DNA from: G963677085 sp963677085 | GTDB lineage: Bacteria; Planctomycetota; Planctomycetia; Pirellulales; Thermoguttaceae | DNA length: 64,000 nucleotides | Reading direction: 5' to 3' | Assembly: GCA_963677085.2 (NCBI GenBank) | Contig: CAXXFH010000004.1 | Span: 3,348,001 to 3,412,000 of the forward strand | Part shown: positions 50,147 to 59,815 of the stretch, piece after piece | How positions within the stretch are numbered: the first letter of the stretch is position 1 | Layout: every line of letters starts with the position of its first letter | Translations under genes and position numbers: made by a program | Notes under the pieces: generated by a model | Told to the model about the DNA's origin: nothing | Seen by the model: only the letters and a program-made list of their open reading frames with translations | Database searches by the model: none

Positions 50147-51493
50147 CTAATCAACCACCCTCGCTCCGTCGGCCAGATTGCTTTCGGGGGCGACTACCAC
50201 GCGGTCGCCTTGCCGGAGGCCTTCGACGATTTCGGCCAGTTCGTCGTTCAACAGGCCGACCTTCACGTTTTCGATTCTTGCCCGACCGCCGCGCACCGCG
50301 TAGACTTGCCAGTCGCCGTTGGTGCCGCGGAATAGGGCGCTGCGGGGAATCACCAGAGCGTCGGGTTTGGTGTCGGTGAAGATCTTCACCCGAACGCGGT
50401 AGCCGACCTCAAGGTGGCGGTCTTTCAGCAACCGCTGCCGGTCTTTCTCTTCCAGCTTGACGACCACCTTCACCCGTTGCTGCTCGACACCCAAGGAACT
50501 GATCTTGGTGAAACCGGCCGGGTAAATTCGGGTAACGTGCCCCCGGGCAGTAGGTCGGCCGACAGCCGGACCGTAGATTTCGACCGGGTCGTCCACCTTC
50601 ACATCGACCACGTCGAGACTGAGCACGTCGGCCTCGATCTCCAAATCTTCCAGGCGGCCGATCTCCAGCAGCTTTTCGCCGGCCGGCAGGTAGCGTTCGT
50701 TGCGGATGAAGCGTTCGAGAACCACGCCGTCGACCGGGCTGGTCATCGTGCTGCGTTCGGCCGTAAGCTTGGCACGGTCGAGTTGCACCTCGGCCTCGGC
50801 CTTTTGTTTCACGAGCACGTCGCCGGTAAGGCCCTTGCGATCGATGTATTGCTGGACCATGGTGGGCAACAGGTTGGTGGCCGCTTGCATGGCAAGCATT
50901 GCGGCGTGGACGAGCACGTCCTGCTGGTAGTCGACCGCTGCTTCCACCTTGCGGACCACGGCCTGATCGAGTTGGTCCTGGGTTTGTGCTCCCGTGGCGG
51001 CCAATCGAGCGACGCGGCCGTAGTCTTTTTCGGCGTAGTCGAGTTTCGCTCGACCCGAGGTCATCCGCGCGGCGGCTGCGGCCACGGTGTTGCTCATCGA
51101 CTTGACGAACTCCTCGGCCTGCCGCAAGCCGGTCTTCTCGACCGAGACGTCTTCGTTCTCCTTGATCTGCTCCTCGAGACGTTCCACCGCGGCCGTTGCC
51201 TGACGCAGATCCAGGCTGACGTCTTCGGGCACGATTTGCGCGACCTCCTGGCCACGGCTAACCGGGGCACCTTCGCGCACCTTGACGGCGGCGATTCGGC
51301 CGTTGACCGGCATGGTAATCAGGTAGGTCTCGGGCAATCGGGTGACGCCTCGTTCGTCGACGAATTCGTGAATCGGGCCCGTCGTCACTTCGGCCGTTTG
51401 CACAGCCACGCCACCGCTTAACTGGCTGGCAACACCCCAGGCGACCAACACCAGTACGACGAGGGCGCCGAGGATCCATGCGTATTTTTTCAT
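50147..51493 (-). CDS. HlyD-family efflux periplasmic adaptor
   Basis: The 448-residue protein is anchored by an N-terminal helix (KKYAWILGALVVLVLVAWG). It has a split biotinyl-lipoyl-like domain (VNGRIAAVKVREGAPVSRGQ and later TMTSPVDGVVLERFIRNE), a coiled coil in between and a beta-barrel part (VDVKVDDPVEIYGP). Such adaptors connect an inner-membrane pump to the outer membrane. It is the last gene of the ABC/FtsX/HlyD operon, 138 bases after the permease gene. The start at 51493 has GGAG nine bases upstream. Confidence 0.9.
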   Translation of the reverse strand: MKKYAWILGALVVLVLVAWGVASQLSGGVAVQTAEVTTGPIHEFVDERGVTRLPETYLITMPVNGRIAAVKVREGAPVSRGQEVAQIVPEDVSLDLRQATAAVERLEEQIKENEDVSVEKTGLRQAEEFVKSMSNTVAAAAARMTSGRAKLDYAEKDYGRVARLAATGAQTQDQLDQAVVRKVEAAVDYQQDVLVHAAMLAMQAATNLLPTMVQQYIDRKGLTGDVLVKQKAEAEVQLDRAKLTAERSTMTSPVDGVVLERFIRNERYLPAGEKLLEIGRLEDLEIEADVLSLDVVDVKVDDPVEIYGPAVGRPTARGHVTRIYPAGFTKISSLGVEQQRVKVVVKLEEKDRQRLLKDRHLEVGYRVRVKIFTDTKPDALVIPRSALFRGTNGDWQVYAVRGGRARIENVKVGLLNDELAEIVEGLRQGDRVVVAPESNLADGARVVD

Positions 51494-51631
51494 TGCGTTT
51501 GCGCTCCGGAATAGACGTTTTTTTGATTTCACTCGTTCATTCGTTCCGACGCTTTGCGTGTCAGTAAGGATGAGTGCGAAGCCGCGAGCGGCTACGATCT
51601 ACTGCCATACACTGACCACTATCCACTTCTT

Positions 51632-54010
51632 TTATTCCTTCGCTTGCAGCGCTTCGAGCCAGTTCATTTTGTGAATTGCCCGCTGGACGAACAGGTGCGA
51701 GACGATGATGAAGACCAGCGCCAGGACCACGGTCCAAATGTACGAGGCCGGTGTGGCGACGACGGGGAAGCGGAACAACTCCGAGTCGTAGGTCGCGGCC
51801 AACCCGACCGTCATCAGGTAGCCCAAGGGAACTCCCAAAGCCGTTCCGATGAGGCCCACGACCAGGCTTTCGCGAAACATCAACGAACCAACTTGCCATG
51901 CTCCGTAGCCCAACACGCGCAGGGTGGCGATTTGTCGTTGTCGCTCGGCCAGGCTTACCAGCGAGGCGTTGAGGATACTGCCGAAAAACACTACGCCGGC
52001 GAACAGAATGATCATTCCGATGAACACCATCATATTCTGGATCAGCGTTTCCTCCAGGCTGGCGACCATGTCCATCCGCGAGTTGACCGCCTCGAGCGCC
52101 GGCATCTGTTTGAGTTCGCGATAGAGGGCCGCCAGGTGTTCGGGATCGCGGTCGACGGCCAACTGCACGCCGGTAACGGCCAGTTCTTCGCCTACCAAAC
52201 GACTGAGAAAATCGATGTCGGCATAGACGATCGTGCCGAGGTAGCTATCGGCTGTTTCGACTACGGATACTTTCACCGGCCGGCGCAAACCCTTGGTCGG
52301 CTGCACTGTGATGGTGTCGCCCGGCTCGACGTGCAGCAGTTCGGCCAGTTTGCCGCTCATTACCAGACCCGACGAGGGAATGCGGATCGATTGGGCTTGG
52401 CGGTCGCGAGGCGTGGTTAGCCGGGCGCCGTGCGCCAAGCCCATGATTCCACCCTTGCGACGGTACGGGCCGTTGATGAACGTGCAGGCGACGTTCAGCG
52501 TTGGTTCGGCCAAGTCGACGCCCGGCAGGCGGGCCGCTTCGTCGATCACCTCGTCGGTGCGATCGTCTTTGAAGCTCAAGTCGATGTCGCTGCGTTGGAT
52601 CCACTTGAATTGGAAGTCGATCAGGTAGACGGTGGCATCGTTCATCATGAAGCCCGACATCAGCACGCTGGCGCCCATCGCCGACGCGAAGATGCCGGCC
52701 AGCGTTCGCACGGGGCTGCGGATCATGTCGCGAAAAACCATTCGCCAGCCGCTGCTTAGGCGGCTCCAGAGCCAGCCAATCCGTTCCAGAAATACGGCGC
52801 CGCCTTTTTTGGGCGGCTTGGGCCGCATGGCCTCGGCCGGGCGTAGTCGCAGTACGGCCCGAGTGCCGTGAATGCTTCCGACCACGGCGCACAATACGCT
52901 GATCGCCAGGGCGGTCGACTGAAGGCCAACGTAGAAATGATTGTTTAGCTCGGGAAACTCGAAGAACTGGCGATAGATAATTGTCATCCCTTCGGCCAGC
53001 CAATAGCCGACGAAGCAACCGACCAGCCCACCGCCGATGCCCACGGTCAGCCCGAATTTCATGAAGTGGACGAAAAGCTGCCAGTTCGAATAGCCCAAGG
53101 CCTTCAGGGTGCCCACCACGGTGCGTTGCTGTTCGGCCATTCGGGTTAACAGCACGTTGAGAATCAGCGCTGCCACGCTCAAAAACATGGCCGGCATGAA
53201 GACCGCAAAGGTCCGCAAGCCTTCGAGTTCCTGGGTGAGGTATTTGTTCGATGGCTGGTCGGCCAACGCCGTGGTGCTGAACACACCGTAAGGGGCCAGC
53301 AAATCTTCGGCCCGACGCAAGACCACGGCCGGTCGCTCGCGCAGCCCGGGCGCAAGATGTCCGAGAACCTGGTTGGCCGCGCCGTCGAAGTCGAAAACGT
53401 CTTCCGCATAGCTTTTCTTCAGGTAGAAAACGCCGTAGTTTTCTGGGTCGGGCACGATTGTCCCAGGACCGAGCAGGTAGACGAACTCGCTGCTGATGGC
53501 CGTACCGACGATGAACAATTCCTGCCGGCGGTTGTTCAACACCAAGTGGATCCAGTCGCCCGGCTTGAGATGATGGGCCAGGGCGAACTTGTCGTTGACG
53601 ATCACTTCGTTTTCGCGCCGGTCGGTGAAGTAGCCGCCGCGCCGGAGTACGATGTCGTTGATGGTCGGCGTCGGCCGGTCGGGCAACGACAAGACCATGC
53701 CGTTGAGCGGTCGCGGAACGTCGTCCAGGGCTACCGTGGCGTTGAACTGAATCCGGGGACGAATGGCCGCGATGCCGGGAATCTCGGCCAACGGCTCCAG
53801 TTCGGCCAAGGGAACCTTCTTCACGTCGATCCAAAAATCGGACATCCGACACTGCGCGTAATAGCGCCGTTTGGCCTCGTTGAGATTGCGGTGTGCGGAG
53901 CCCATCGCCACGAAACACATCACGCCCACGGCAATCATGCTGGTAATCGCCAGCAGACGCCAGAGCGATGCCCAAAGGTCGCGCGAGAGTTTGCGATCGA
54001 GAACCCTCAC
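51632..54010 (-). CDS. ABC transporter permease with two FtsX modules
   Basis: The 792-residue permease has an N-terminal helix, a large periplasmic domain, three helices of a first FtsX module (about 270-400) and a helix near 450 beginning a second half. A further periplasmic domain follows, then the final FtsX module (ETLIQNMMVFIGMIILFAG to the C-terminus). This is the long, internally duplicated layout, rather than the 400-residue MacB/DevC form. Its start overlaps the stop of the ATPase gene (ATGA). With the ATPase and adaptor it probably exports a lipid, peptide or small molecule; the substrate is unknown. Confidence 0.9.
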   Translation of the reverse strand: MRVLDRKLSRDLWASLWRLLAITSMIAVGVMCFVAMGSAHRNLNEAKRRYYAQCRMSDFWIDVKKVPLAELEPLAEIPGIAAIRPRIQFNATVALDDVPRPLNGMVLSLPDRPTPTINDIVLRRGGYFTDRRENEVIVNDKFALAHHLKPGDWIHLVLNNRRQELFIVGTAISSEFVYLLGPGTIVPDPENYGVFYLKKSYAEDVFDFDGAANQVLGHLAPGLRERPAVVLRRAEDLLAPYGVFSTTALADQPSNKYLTQELEGLRTFAVFMPAMFLSVAALILNVLLTRMAEQQRTVVGTLKALGYSNWQLFVHFMKFGLTVGIGGGLVGCFVGYWLAEGMTIIYRQFFEFPELNNHFYVGLQSTALAISVLCAVVGSIHGTRAVLRLRPAEAMRPKPPKKGGAVFLERIGWLWSRLSSGWRMVFRDMIRSPVRTLAGIFASAMGASVLMSGFMMNDATVYLIDFQFKWIQRSDIDLSFKDDRTDEVIDEAARLPGVDLAEPTLNVACTFINGPYRRKGGIMGLAHGARLTTPRDRQAQSIRIPSSGLVMSGKLAELLHVEPGDTITVQPTKGLRRPVKVSVVETADSYLGTIVYADIDFLSRLVGEELAVTGVQLAVDRDPEHLAALYRELKQMPALEAVNSRMDMVASLEETLIQNMMVFIGMIILFAGVVFFGSILNASLVSLAERQRQIATLRVLGYGAWQVGSLMFRESLVVGLIGTALGVPLGYLMTVGLAATYDSELFRFPVVATPASYIWTVVLALVFIIVSHLFVQRAIHKMNWLEALQAKE

Positions 54011-54741
54011 CAGGTAATCTCCTCGGGTGGCACGGGTTTGTCGTTTGGATGCATTTCCACGACCTGACCGCTACGCAGCCGGATAACGCGGTCGGCCACT
54101 TGCGCAATGGCTCCGTTGTGCGTGATAAGCACGATCGTCTTGCCGAGTTGCGTCTTTAGATCGACCAGCATTCGCAGCACGCGTTTTCCGGTAACGTAGT
54201 CCAACGCGCCGGTTGGCTCGTCGCAGAGCAGCAGTTCGGGGTTTTTGGCCATCGCCCGGGCGATAGCGACGCGTTGTTGCTCGCCGCCCGACATCTGGGC
54301 CGGAAAGTGATCGATGCGGTCTTCCAGGCCCACCAGTCGCAACGCTTCGACTACGTCTAACGGATTCTGGCTCAACTCGGTCGAAACCATCACGTTTTCG
54401 CGCGCCGTAAGACTGGGCACGAGATTGTAGAACTGGAAGACGAAGCCTACCGTATTGCGGCGGTAGAGGGTGAGTTCAGTGTCGCCGACGGTGGTCATCT
54501 CGCGGTCGCGATACCAGATGCGTCCGGCGGTGACCGTGTCGAGTCCTCCGACGAGGTTCAAAATGGTCGACTTGCCCGAGCCGCTGGGCCCGACCATTAC
54601 CAACAGTTCGCCTTCGCGGATTTCCAGCGAGGCGTTGCACACGGCATTGACCGCCACTTCGCCCATCTGGAACGTCTTCGAGGCGTTTTCCAGACGAATC
54701 AAAGCGTGGTTCGCGCTTTCCGAAAGTGCTGGAGTACTCAT
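54007..54741 (-). CDS. ABC transporter ATPase (MacB/DevA/LolD type)
   Basis: The 244-residue ATPase has the Walker A motif GPSGSGKST, the signature MSGGEQQRVAIARA, the Walker B LLLCDEPTGALD and the switch His in LITHNGA. It powers the FtsX permease encoded next, with a 4-base overlap. The ATG at 54741 (MSTPALSESANHALIRLENA) gives normal length; the frame is open to 54843. Confidence 0.94.
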   Translation of the reverse strand: MSTPALSESANHALIRLENASKTFQMGEVAVNAVCNASLEIREGELLVMVGPSGSGKSTILNLVGGLDTVTAGRIWYRDREMTTVGDTELTLYRRNTVGFVFQFYNLVPSLTARENVMVSTELSQNPLDVVEALRLVGLEDRIDHFPAQMSGGEQQRVAIARAMAKNPELLLCDEPTGALDYVTGKRVLRMLVDLKTQLGKTIVLITHNGAIAQVADRVIRLRSGQVVEMHPNDKPVPPEEITW

Positions 54742-54990
54742 GAATGGTAGGGCGGTTGGTGGTAGTGGGTAATAGGTAGAGCGGCTAAGCGGGTAGCGGA
54801 TACCGAAAAAGCCGCTCGCGGCTTCGCCCTTTCCGCTATCCACGTCCTTTCATCCACTCCACCGCAAAGATCGTACCCTAATAGGAGGGTACGTCAAGTC
54901 GCGTGTCGCAGCAAACCCAGGCGCCAGGTGGCCTGTCGGCGGCCGACATTTTCCGTACAATCCATTACTTTGGACCGAAACGAGGCCCCC

Positions 54991-55407
54991 ATGGTTCATC
55001 AACAACAACTGACGTTTTCGACCAATCGCCACGGCGATATGCACGATCTGACCGCCGAAGTGGCCGAGGTGGTGGCTGCCTCGGGCATAACGACGGGCAC
55101 CACGCAGGTGTTTGCCGTGGGGTCGACGGCCGCGATCAGCGTGGTCGAGTTTGAGCCGGGCCTGGTTCGCGACGTGCCCGAGCAACTCGACCGTCTCTTG
55201 CCTCCCAGCCGAGAATATGGACATGAACAGGCCTGGCACGACGGCAACGGCCACTCGCACCTTCAGGCCACGCTGATGGGCCCCTCGCTGAGCGTGCCGG
55301 TTTGCGAGGGCCAACTGGTGTTGGGCACTTGGCAACAGATCTTTCACCTCGAATGCGACGTACGCCCGCGACAACGCACAGTGGTCGTCACCGTGCTGGG
55401 TGAGTGA
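54991..55407 (+). CDS. YjbQ/UPF0047 family protein
   Basis: The 138-residue protein has the whole family pattern: TTGTTQVFAVGSTAAISVVE, NGHSHLQATLMGPSLSVPV, and GQLVLGTWQQIFHLECD followed by RPRQRTVVVTVLG. The family is annotated as secondary thiamine-phosphate synthase on limited evidence. It is a small cytoplasmic protein, divergent from the ABC operon. The ATG at 54991 is chosen for family length. Confidence 0.92.
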   Translation: MVHQQQLTFSTNRHGDMHDLTAEVAEVVAASGITTGTTQVFAVGSTAAISVVEFEPGLVRDVPEQLDRLLPPSREYGHEQAWHDGNGHSHLQATLMGPSLSVPVCEGQLVLGTWQQIFHLECDVRPRQRTVVVTVLGE

Positions 55408-55494
55408 ACCAGCGAAGAACTGAAAGCGGAGAGCTGAAAGGGCGAAGCCGCGAGCGGATTTTTTCACTACACACGAACCACTTACGACTTCCCT

Positions 55495-56151
55495 ATGTCA
55501 TTCTCTTGGAAATACCCGATATTCGTAATTCGTCACAATGGTGGATTTGCCTCGGCACCGCTTTCCGGCGACGGCGATGAGCCGGTAGTGGCTCTGATGT
55601 TGTTTACCGAAGAGCCGGCGGCCGAGGCGTTCATGAAAGCCGTGGAACTCGACGGCGAGGTCCGTTCGCTGGGCAACGACCGCGAGGTGGCCTACCTCAT
55701 TGCAGCGCTTCGCCATCCCTGCACCTCGGTAATGTTCAATCCCACGCTCGAAGGCGACGCGGTCATTGGGCAATGGACGGTCGATATCGCCACGCTCGCG
55801 GAAAAACACCTGCCTTTGGCCCGTTCGCCATGGGACTACCCGGTGTACGTGTTGGCAGAAGGCGAAGGCTACAGTTCGATCACGGCCGATGTGCCGGGCC
55901 GGGGGCAGGTAGTTGCCTTGGCCCTGTTCACCGACGCCGCCCGAGCCGACAGCTACTCGGAAAGCGCCGGCATCGAAACCCGACGTCGCTCGCTCAACAC
56001 ACCCGATCAACTACGCAAGCTACTGGTGGAATTACCTCAGAACGTCACCGTGGTGGCCATCGACCCGTTGGTAACCGACGGTCGCCGCCAGGCCAAGACC
56101 TGCGTGGAAATCTCCGTGCTGCTTGAAAAGTACCTACCGAACGACGGTTGA
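55495..56151 (+). CDS. Protein of unknown function with two copies of one domain
   Basis: The 218-residue protein is an internal duplication. Residues 4-112 and 114-218 share the order (W)xYPxxVxxxxxGxxS, VVALMLFT or VVALALFT, and end in VDIATLAEKHLP or VEISVLLEKYLP. I know of no named family, although the pattern recalls SseB-like proteins. It has no signal peptide. It follows yjbQ by 87 bases, with a partial palindrome and T run between them. Confidence 0.75.
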   Translation: MSFSWKYPIFVIRHNGGFASAPLSGDGDEPVVALMLFTEEPAAEAFMKAVELDGEVRSLGNDREVAYLIAALRHPCTSVMFNPTLEGDAVIGQWTVDIATLAEKHLPLARSPWDYPVYVLAEGEGYSSITADVPGRGQVVALALFTDAARADSYSESAGIETRRRSLNTPDQLRKLLVELPQNVTVVAIDPLVTDGRRQAKTCVEISVLLEKYLPNDG

Positions 56152-56342
56152 TGCCAGACGCATAGCCGATCGTAGCGGCAGTAGGCCGTAGGCTATGCTT
56201 CAGCATGGCAAAGTAGTTCGGTGCCGCCGGCTGACAAGCAGAAAGGTTTCCCAAATGAACGATATTTCCGACATCCATATCGTTCGCCGGAGAAACCTGA
56301 ACGTGGATCGCGGATCGTTAAGACGCACCGCTCACGACCGGA

Positions 56343-56592
56343 GTTGATCCTTGCCGCCTTTGTTTGGGCTGTGGTGATGTTTTTTGCTTTGCCGGCATTA
56401 ACTGCCCCACGGCATGGGCCGGTACGCCAGCCAATCGAATTTCAGATTGTCACTAGTTTTTTTACGGTGTTGGCACTTTGGGGTTTGACGCGTTCGGTTT
56501 CTGGGTGGCGGCATCTTTGGGTCGCGCCACTTTGGGTTGTCCTGGTGTTTTTGGAGTATCTGGCGTGGATTTGGCCCGGCAGACCCTGGTGA
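56343..56592 (+). CDS. Possible small membrane protein
   Basis: From the TTG at 56343 the frame gives about 82 residues with three hydrophobic segments (LILAAFVWAVVMFFALPAL, FQIVTSFFTVLALWGL, LWVAPLWVVLVFLEYLAW). The frame is open from a GTG at 56221, but the first 40 codons look non-coding. There is no clear ribosome-binding site. Membrane character argues for a gene, start choice against certainty. Confidence 0.35.
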
Positions 56593-56776
56593 CGACGAAA
56601 GCGGCTGCTTGCCAGCCAGCGCGAGCGCCGAAAGGATGCTTGGTCGCATCGGCTGAATACAGCAGAGAAGACCCACGCAATACCCAATCCGCATTACGTA
56701 TGCGTACCATAGCTCGCACGCTACGGCACGACTTTTTGAACAGTAATTGCCCGCATCATCGAGATGGAGCAGAACA

Positions 56777-57313
56777 TTGCAGATACGAGAAGCCACGGTA
56801 TCCGATCTGAAGGGTGTGCTTTCTATCGAGAGTGTGGCCTTTGGCCATGAAAAGGAGGCGGGACTGGTAAGGGATCTCTTGAACGATCCCAGCGCAAAGC
56901 CGGTTCTGTCCCTGCTAGCCTTTGACGATGATCGAGCGGTGGGACATATCTTGTTCACCGCGGCACGTCTGGCAAACTCCGAAGCCACCGCATCGATGGC
57001 GATTCTCGCACCCTTGGCAATAGTGCCTGATGCTCAAAATCAGGGAATCGGCGGTAAGCTCATTGAGCAAGGATTGAAATCTCTTGCTGAATCAGGGGTG
57101 GACCTTGCTTTCGTTCTTGGGCATCCAGAGTATTACCCTCGCCATGGATTCGAACCCGCCGGCCGTCTCGGATTTGAGGCACCCTATCCGATACCGGATG
57201 AACATGCCGATGCCTGGATGGTTCAAGCCCTCCGGCCAGGCGTTATTGGCTCCGTTGCAGGAAAGGTTGTATGTGCCGATGCACTAAACAGGCCCGAGCA
57301 TTGGCGGGAGTAA
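56777..57313 (+). CDS. GNAT-family N-acetyltransferase
   Basis: The 178-residue protein has the acetyl-CoA-binding motif A, LAPLAIVPDAQNQGIGGKLI, and the family end ...VLGHPEYYPRHGFEPAGRLG. This is the layout of YhbS-type acetyltransferases. Translation probably starts at a TTG (56777, LQIREATVSD), with GGAG nine bases before it; an upstream ATG at 56747 has less support. The substrate is unknown. Confidence 0.9.
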   Translation: MQIREATVSDLKGVLSIESVAFGHEKEAGLVRDLLNDPSAKPVLSLLAFDDDRAVGHILFTAARLANSEATASMAILAPLAIVPDAQNQGIGGKLIEQGLKSLAESGVDLAFVLGHPEYYPRHGFEPAGRLGFEAPYPIPDEHADAWMVQALRPGVIGSVAGKVVCADALNRPEHWRE

Positions 57314-57482
57314 TACAAGGCCAATGGGTTGCACCGATGATTCTGCGGAGTCGATGTCATCCTTGTTTCGGTCGGAAACGCAAAATCGTCGGTGTTGCTA
57401 ACGGCAACGAGAGGACTGTACCGGGGTTGGCAACCTTGGCCAAATCTTGCGTGAGTGGCCTCCGTTGGAAGGGCTATCAGGG

Positions 57483-57926
57483 CTAACCGCTGAGGGCGTC
57501 ATTCTGATTGCCCGATAGTGGTTCCACCACTTTCTCCGTCTCGAAATAGCTTACGGAAGTTGACCAACTCAGCAGGTAATAGACCAGGAATAAATACAGC
57601 ATGCAGAAGAAATACCAAATCGGGACAGGGTAACTTCCGTCGTATTTTAAGAAAAATGCCGCAAGAAATCCGAAGAGCAAAAAAGCTCCACCAATGGCTC
57701 CCAGTGCTCCGAAAACGGCCGAAGCGGCGCAGTCAAGACGCCACGTTGGGCGGTATCCGAATGGGATCCCGATAAGGGCCGGCACAGCCCAGGCCAAATG
57801 AAGAAATGGCGCGGCCCGCCACGTTCCGAATTGAAAATTCAGCCCGACCATGATTGCCATGTAGATAACCAACAGTGCGATCGCGGCCTCTGCAGCAATA
57901 AGACTGATCGGCATTCTACGTTTCAT
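57483..57926 (-). CDS. Four-helix membrane protein of unknown function
   Basis: The 147-residue protein (MKRRMPISLIAAEAAIALLV) has four hydrophobic helices, at about 8-28, 40-57, 66-92 and 100-125, and a polar C-terminus. GAGGGA precedes the ATG at 57926. The codons are less GC-rich than in most of the window. No family is recognised. Confidence 0.6.
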   Translation of the reverse strand: MKRRMPISLIAAEAAIALLVIYMAIMVGLNFQFGTWRAAPFLHLAWAVPALIGIPFGYRPTWRLDCAASAVFGALGAIGGAFLLFGFLAAFFLKYDGSYPVPIWYFFCMLYLFLVYYLLSWSTSVSYFETEKVVEPLSGNQNDALSG

Positions 57927-58061
57927 TGAATTCCCTCGGAAGGAAAAGAAAAAGGTTCCAGGAACCGAATAGCACTTGAACTTCGGCAACTGCTTTGTGG
58001 TTCACGGCTTGTAGTTTCGCCGATGTTCGCATAGCTGTTATTAGGGCTTGGTAGAAGAACG

Positions 58062-58072
58062 GTTCCTGACAC
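58062..58072. repeat. Target-site duplication, left of the IS4 element
   Basis: GTTCCTGACAC directly precedes the IS and recurs at 59760-59770 directly after it. Eleven bases fits the IS4 family. Confidence 0.88.
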
Positions 58073-59759
58073 GAATGGCACTGTTGCTTGCAGTATAACG
58101 ACTTAGGGCGATCGTGTCATTTGCTGCGTTTGCCGCGGACGAGGTTCTTGTCGTGGCGGGCTTCGTGACGGGGTTTCGTGAGGAGGCGTTGCGATTTGGG
58201 CCGGCGTTTGATCGCTCTCGGCTCGATGCGGTTGGGGCGATCGCCCACGCGATGTTCCGAGAGATTGTAGAGAAACACGTCGACAAGCAGCGATCGTTGG
58301 GATTCGGGCATGGCGAGCGCGACGGACCAGCCCGCACCGACTTGCTGCAGCGCCGCGGCGAAACTCAACTGTCGGGGGGAACACTCCCTGTCCAAAGCGG
58401 CCTGGAGCATCGTTCGGCGGATCAGGTTATAAGCCAAGAGGCCCACCCAAATCTCCCTGCGAATCATCTCCGGCGACTTGCAGCGGAGCACGTCCAGGCC
58501 CATGGTGATCTTGACCGCGCGGAGATCGACTTCCACCATCCAGCGTTTGTGGTAGAGCGCAGCGATTTCCTCAGCGTCGTGGAGCATCGCGTCGGTCAGC
58601 GTCGTGACGACCACGAACGAGTCGGTGCGAAAGCCTACTTGGTCGACCCGCACGTGGAACTCGCGTATTTCCAGGAATTTTGGCATTCGCCGGTAGGTCG
58701 TCTCGTTCATCCACGCGGGACAAGCCGGGCGTTGCCACCGCACCAGATGGTGTCTGTGCCCTAGGGACTTGCCGCGCTGGAAATCGGTCTTGCGAATCTG
58801 GTGTTGACGGACTACGGCGTCGATTCCCTGCTCGGCGGCCAACGCCAGCATGAAGTAGGAGCACATGAATCGGTCGGCGACGAAGAGGTCGCCGGGCCGC
58901 AAGGAACCGAGCAGTTGGCGAAAAAGGGCCGTCTCGCCCGTCTTCTTTCCGGAGTAGGGTCCGATGGCCATGTCCTTCACCATGCCGGTGCAGAGCGACA
59001 TCATGGCCACCAGGCGAATCATGGGGAAACCGAGTCCCGGCTTCTGGCTGCTGGGTTGAGGCCAGGCGGCCTGATTGGCCCGCGTGTCGGGCATGCTCAA
59101 CGTCGTGCCGTCGACCAGGTAGACGTGTCGTCCGTGCCAGAGCCATCGCGTGGGCGAAGCGTCCTCGCTCCGTGCGGCCAGGGTCGTGGCGAGGCGGTGG
59201 AGGACCGCCAAGGGCAGCTTCGCCCGGGCGCGACAGAAGCAGGCGGTATCGCCCGAAACTTGTCGTCCGGCCGCGGCCATCAGGGCAACCACCCTCGCCA
59301 CGGCGGCGACGCAACTTCGATGCTCACCCTTGAAGATCGCCTGGGAGAGAAACGCCCAAAGGGTGACCTGAGGGGTATATACACCCTTCTCGTCCTGGGC
59401 GAAGCGGACGCCCTCGGCATCAAAGGCGGCTTGAATCTCGTCCTCCGGCAGGGCCTCGGCAAACGGCAAGTCGTCGCGCGACAGGAACGACTTCAGCACC
59501 AGGCGAAACTGGCGTGGCAGAAATCTGCCAGATGTGCGAAAACACATGAGACCTTCCTCGGCATCCAGCGGTCAGCGCCCGCTGCCAAGGAAGGTCTCGA
59601 TGGGCCAAAGGATACCCCAAGGAAGGCCCTCGACCCAAGATCAGTTTAGCAAAAACGGCGTCTTCGCCCAACACGGCACAACGCCCCGCCCAAGGTCCGC
59701 GCAGCCGCCGAATACACCTCGCAACGTAAGTCCTTTCGCATCAATCGACAGTGCCATTC
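58073..59759 (-). mobile_element. Complete IS4-family insertion sequence
   Basis: The 1687-base element starts GAATGGCACTGTTGCTTG and its other end reads inward GAATGGCACTGTCGATTG. The imperfect inverted repeat continues for about 33 bases, to ACTTA. An 11-base direct repeat flanks it. One intact transposase gene occupies most of it on the minus strand. Confidence 0.9.
58117..59547 (-). CDS. IS4-family transposase
   Basis: The 476-residue transposase is uninterrupted. The catalytic residues are Asp in YLVDGTTLSMPD, Asp in LFVADRFMC and Glu in the YREK-like segment YHKRWMVEVDLRAVK. The C-terminus is very basic (RRPKSQRLLTKPRHEARHDK). The intact gene, inverted repeats and target duplication suggest that the element is potentially active. 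Confidence 0.93.
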   Translation of the reverse strand: MCFRTSGRFLPRQFRLVLKSFLSRDDLPFAEALPEDEIQAAFDAEGVRFAQDEKGVYTPQVTLWAFLSQAIFKGEHRSCVAAVARVVALMAAAGRQVSGDTACFCRARAKLPLAVLHRLATTLAARSEDASPTRWLWHGRHVYLVDGTTLSMPDTRANQAAWPQPSSQKPGLGFPMIRLVAMMSLCTGMVKDMAIGPYSGKKTGETALFRQLLGSLRPGDLFVADRFMCSYFMLALAAEQGIDAVVRQHQIRKTDFQRGKSLGHRHHLVRWQRPACPAWMNETTYRRMPKFLEIREFHVRVDQVGFRTDSFVVVTTLTDAMLHDAEEIAALYHKRWMVEVDLRAVKITMGLDVLRCKSPEMIRREIWVGLLAYNLIRRTMLQAALDRECSPRQLSFAAALQQVGAGWSVALAMPESQRSLLVDVFLYNLSEHRVGDRPNRIEPRAIKRRPKSQRLLTKPRHEARHDKNLVRGKRSK

Positions 59760-59770
59760 GTTCCTGACAC
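59760..59770. repeat. Target-site duplication, right of the IS4 element
   Basis: GTTCCTGACAC, identical to 58062-58072. Confidence 0.88.
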
Positions 59771-59806
59771 CTTTTATTGGTTCTTTTATTGGTTCTTTTA
59801 TTGGTT
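59771..59806 (-). repeat. Three tandem 12-base repeats
   Basis: CTTTTATTGGTT is repeated three times exactly, and a fourth partial copy (CCTTTTATTT) covers the stop codon of the GH43-like gene. The repeat lies directly between that stop codon and the IS4 target duplication. Confidence 0.85.
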
Positions 59807-59815
59807 CAACTCCTT

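Noticed and set aside
49809..50150. 113-codon plus-strand open frame
   Set aside because: The first part looks hydrophobic, but the rest is translated repeat sequence. There is no ribosome-binding site or recognisable family.
51554..52420. 288-codon plus-strand open frame
   Set aside because: It is antisense to the FtsX permease gene and rich in His, Asp, Gln and Arg without any domain.
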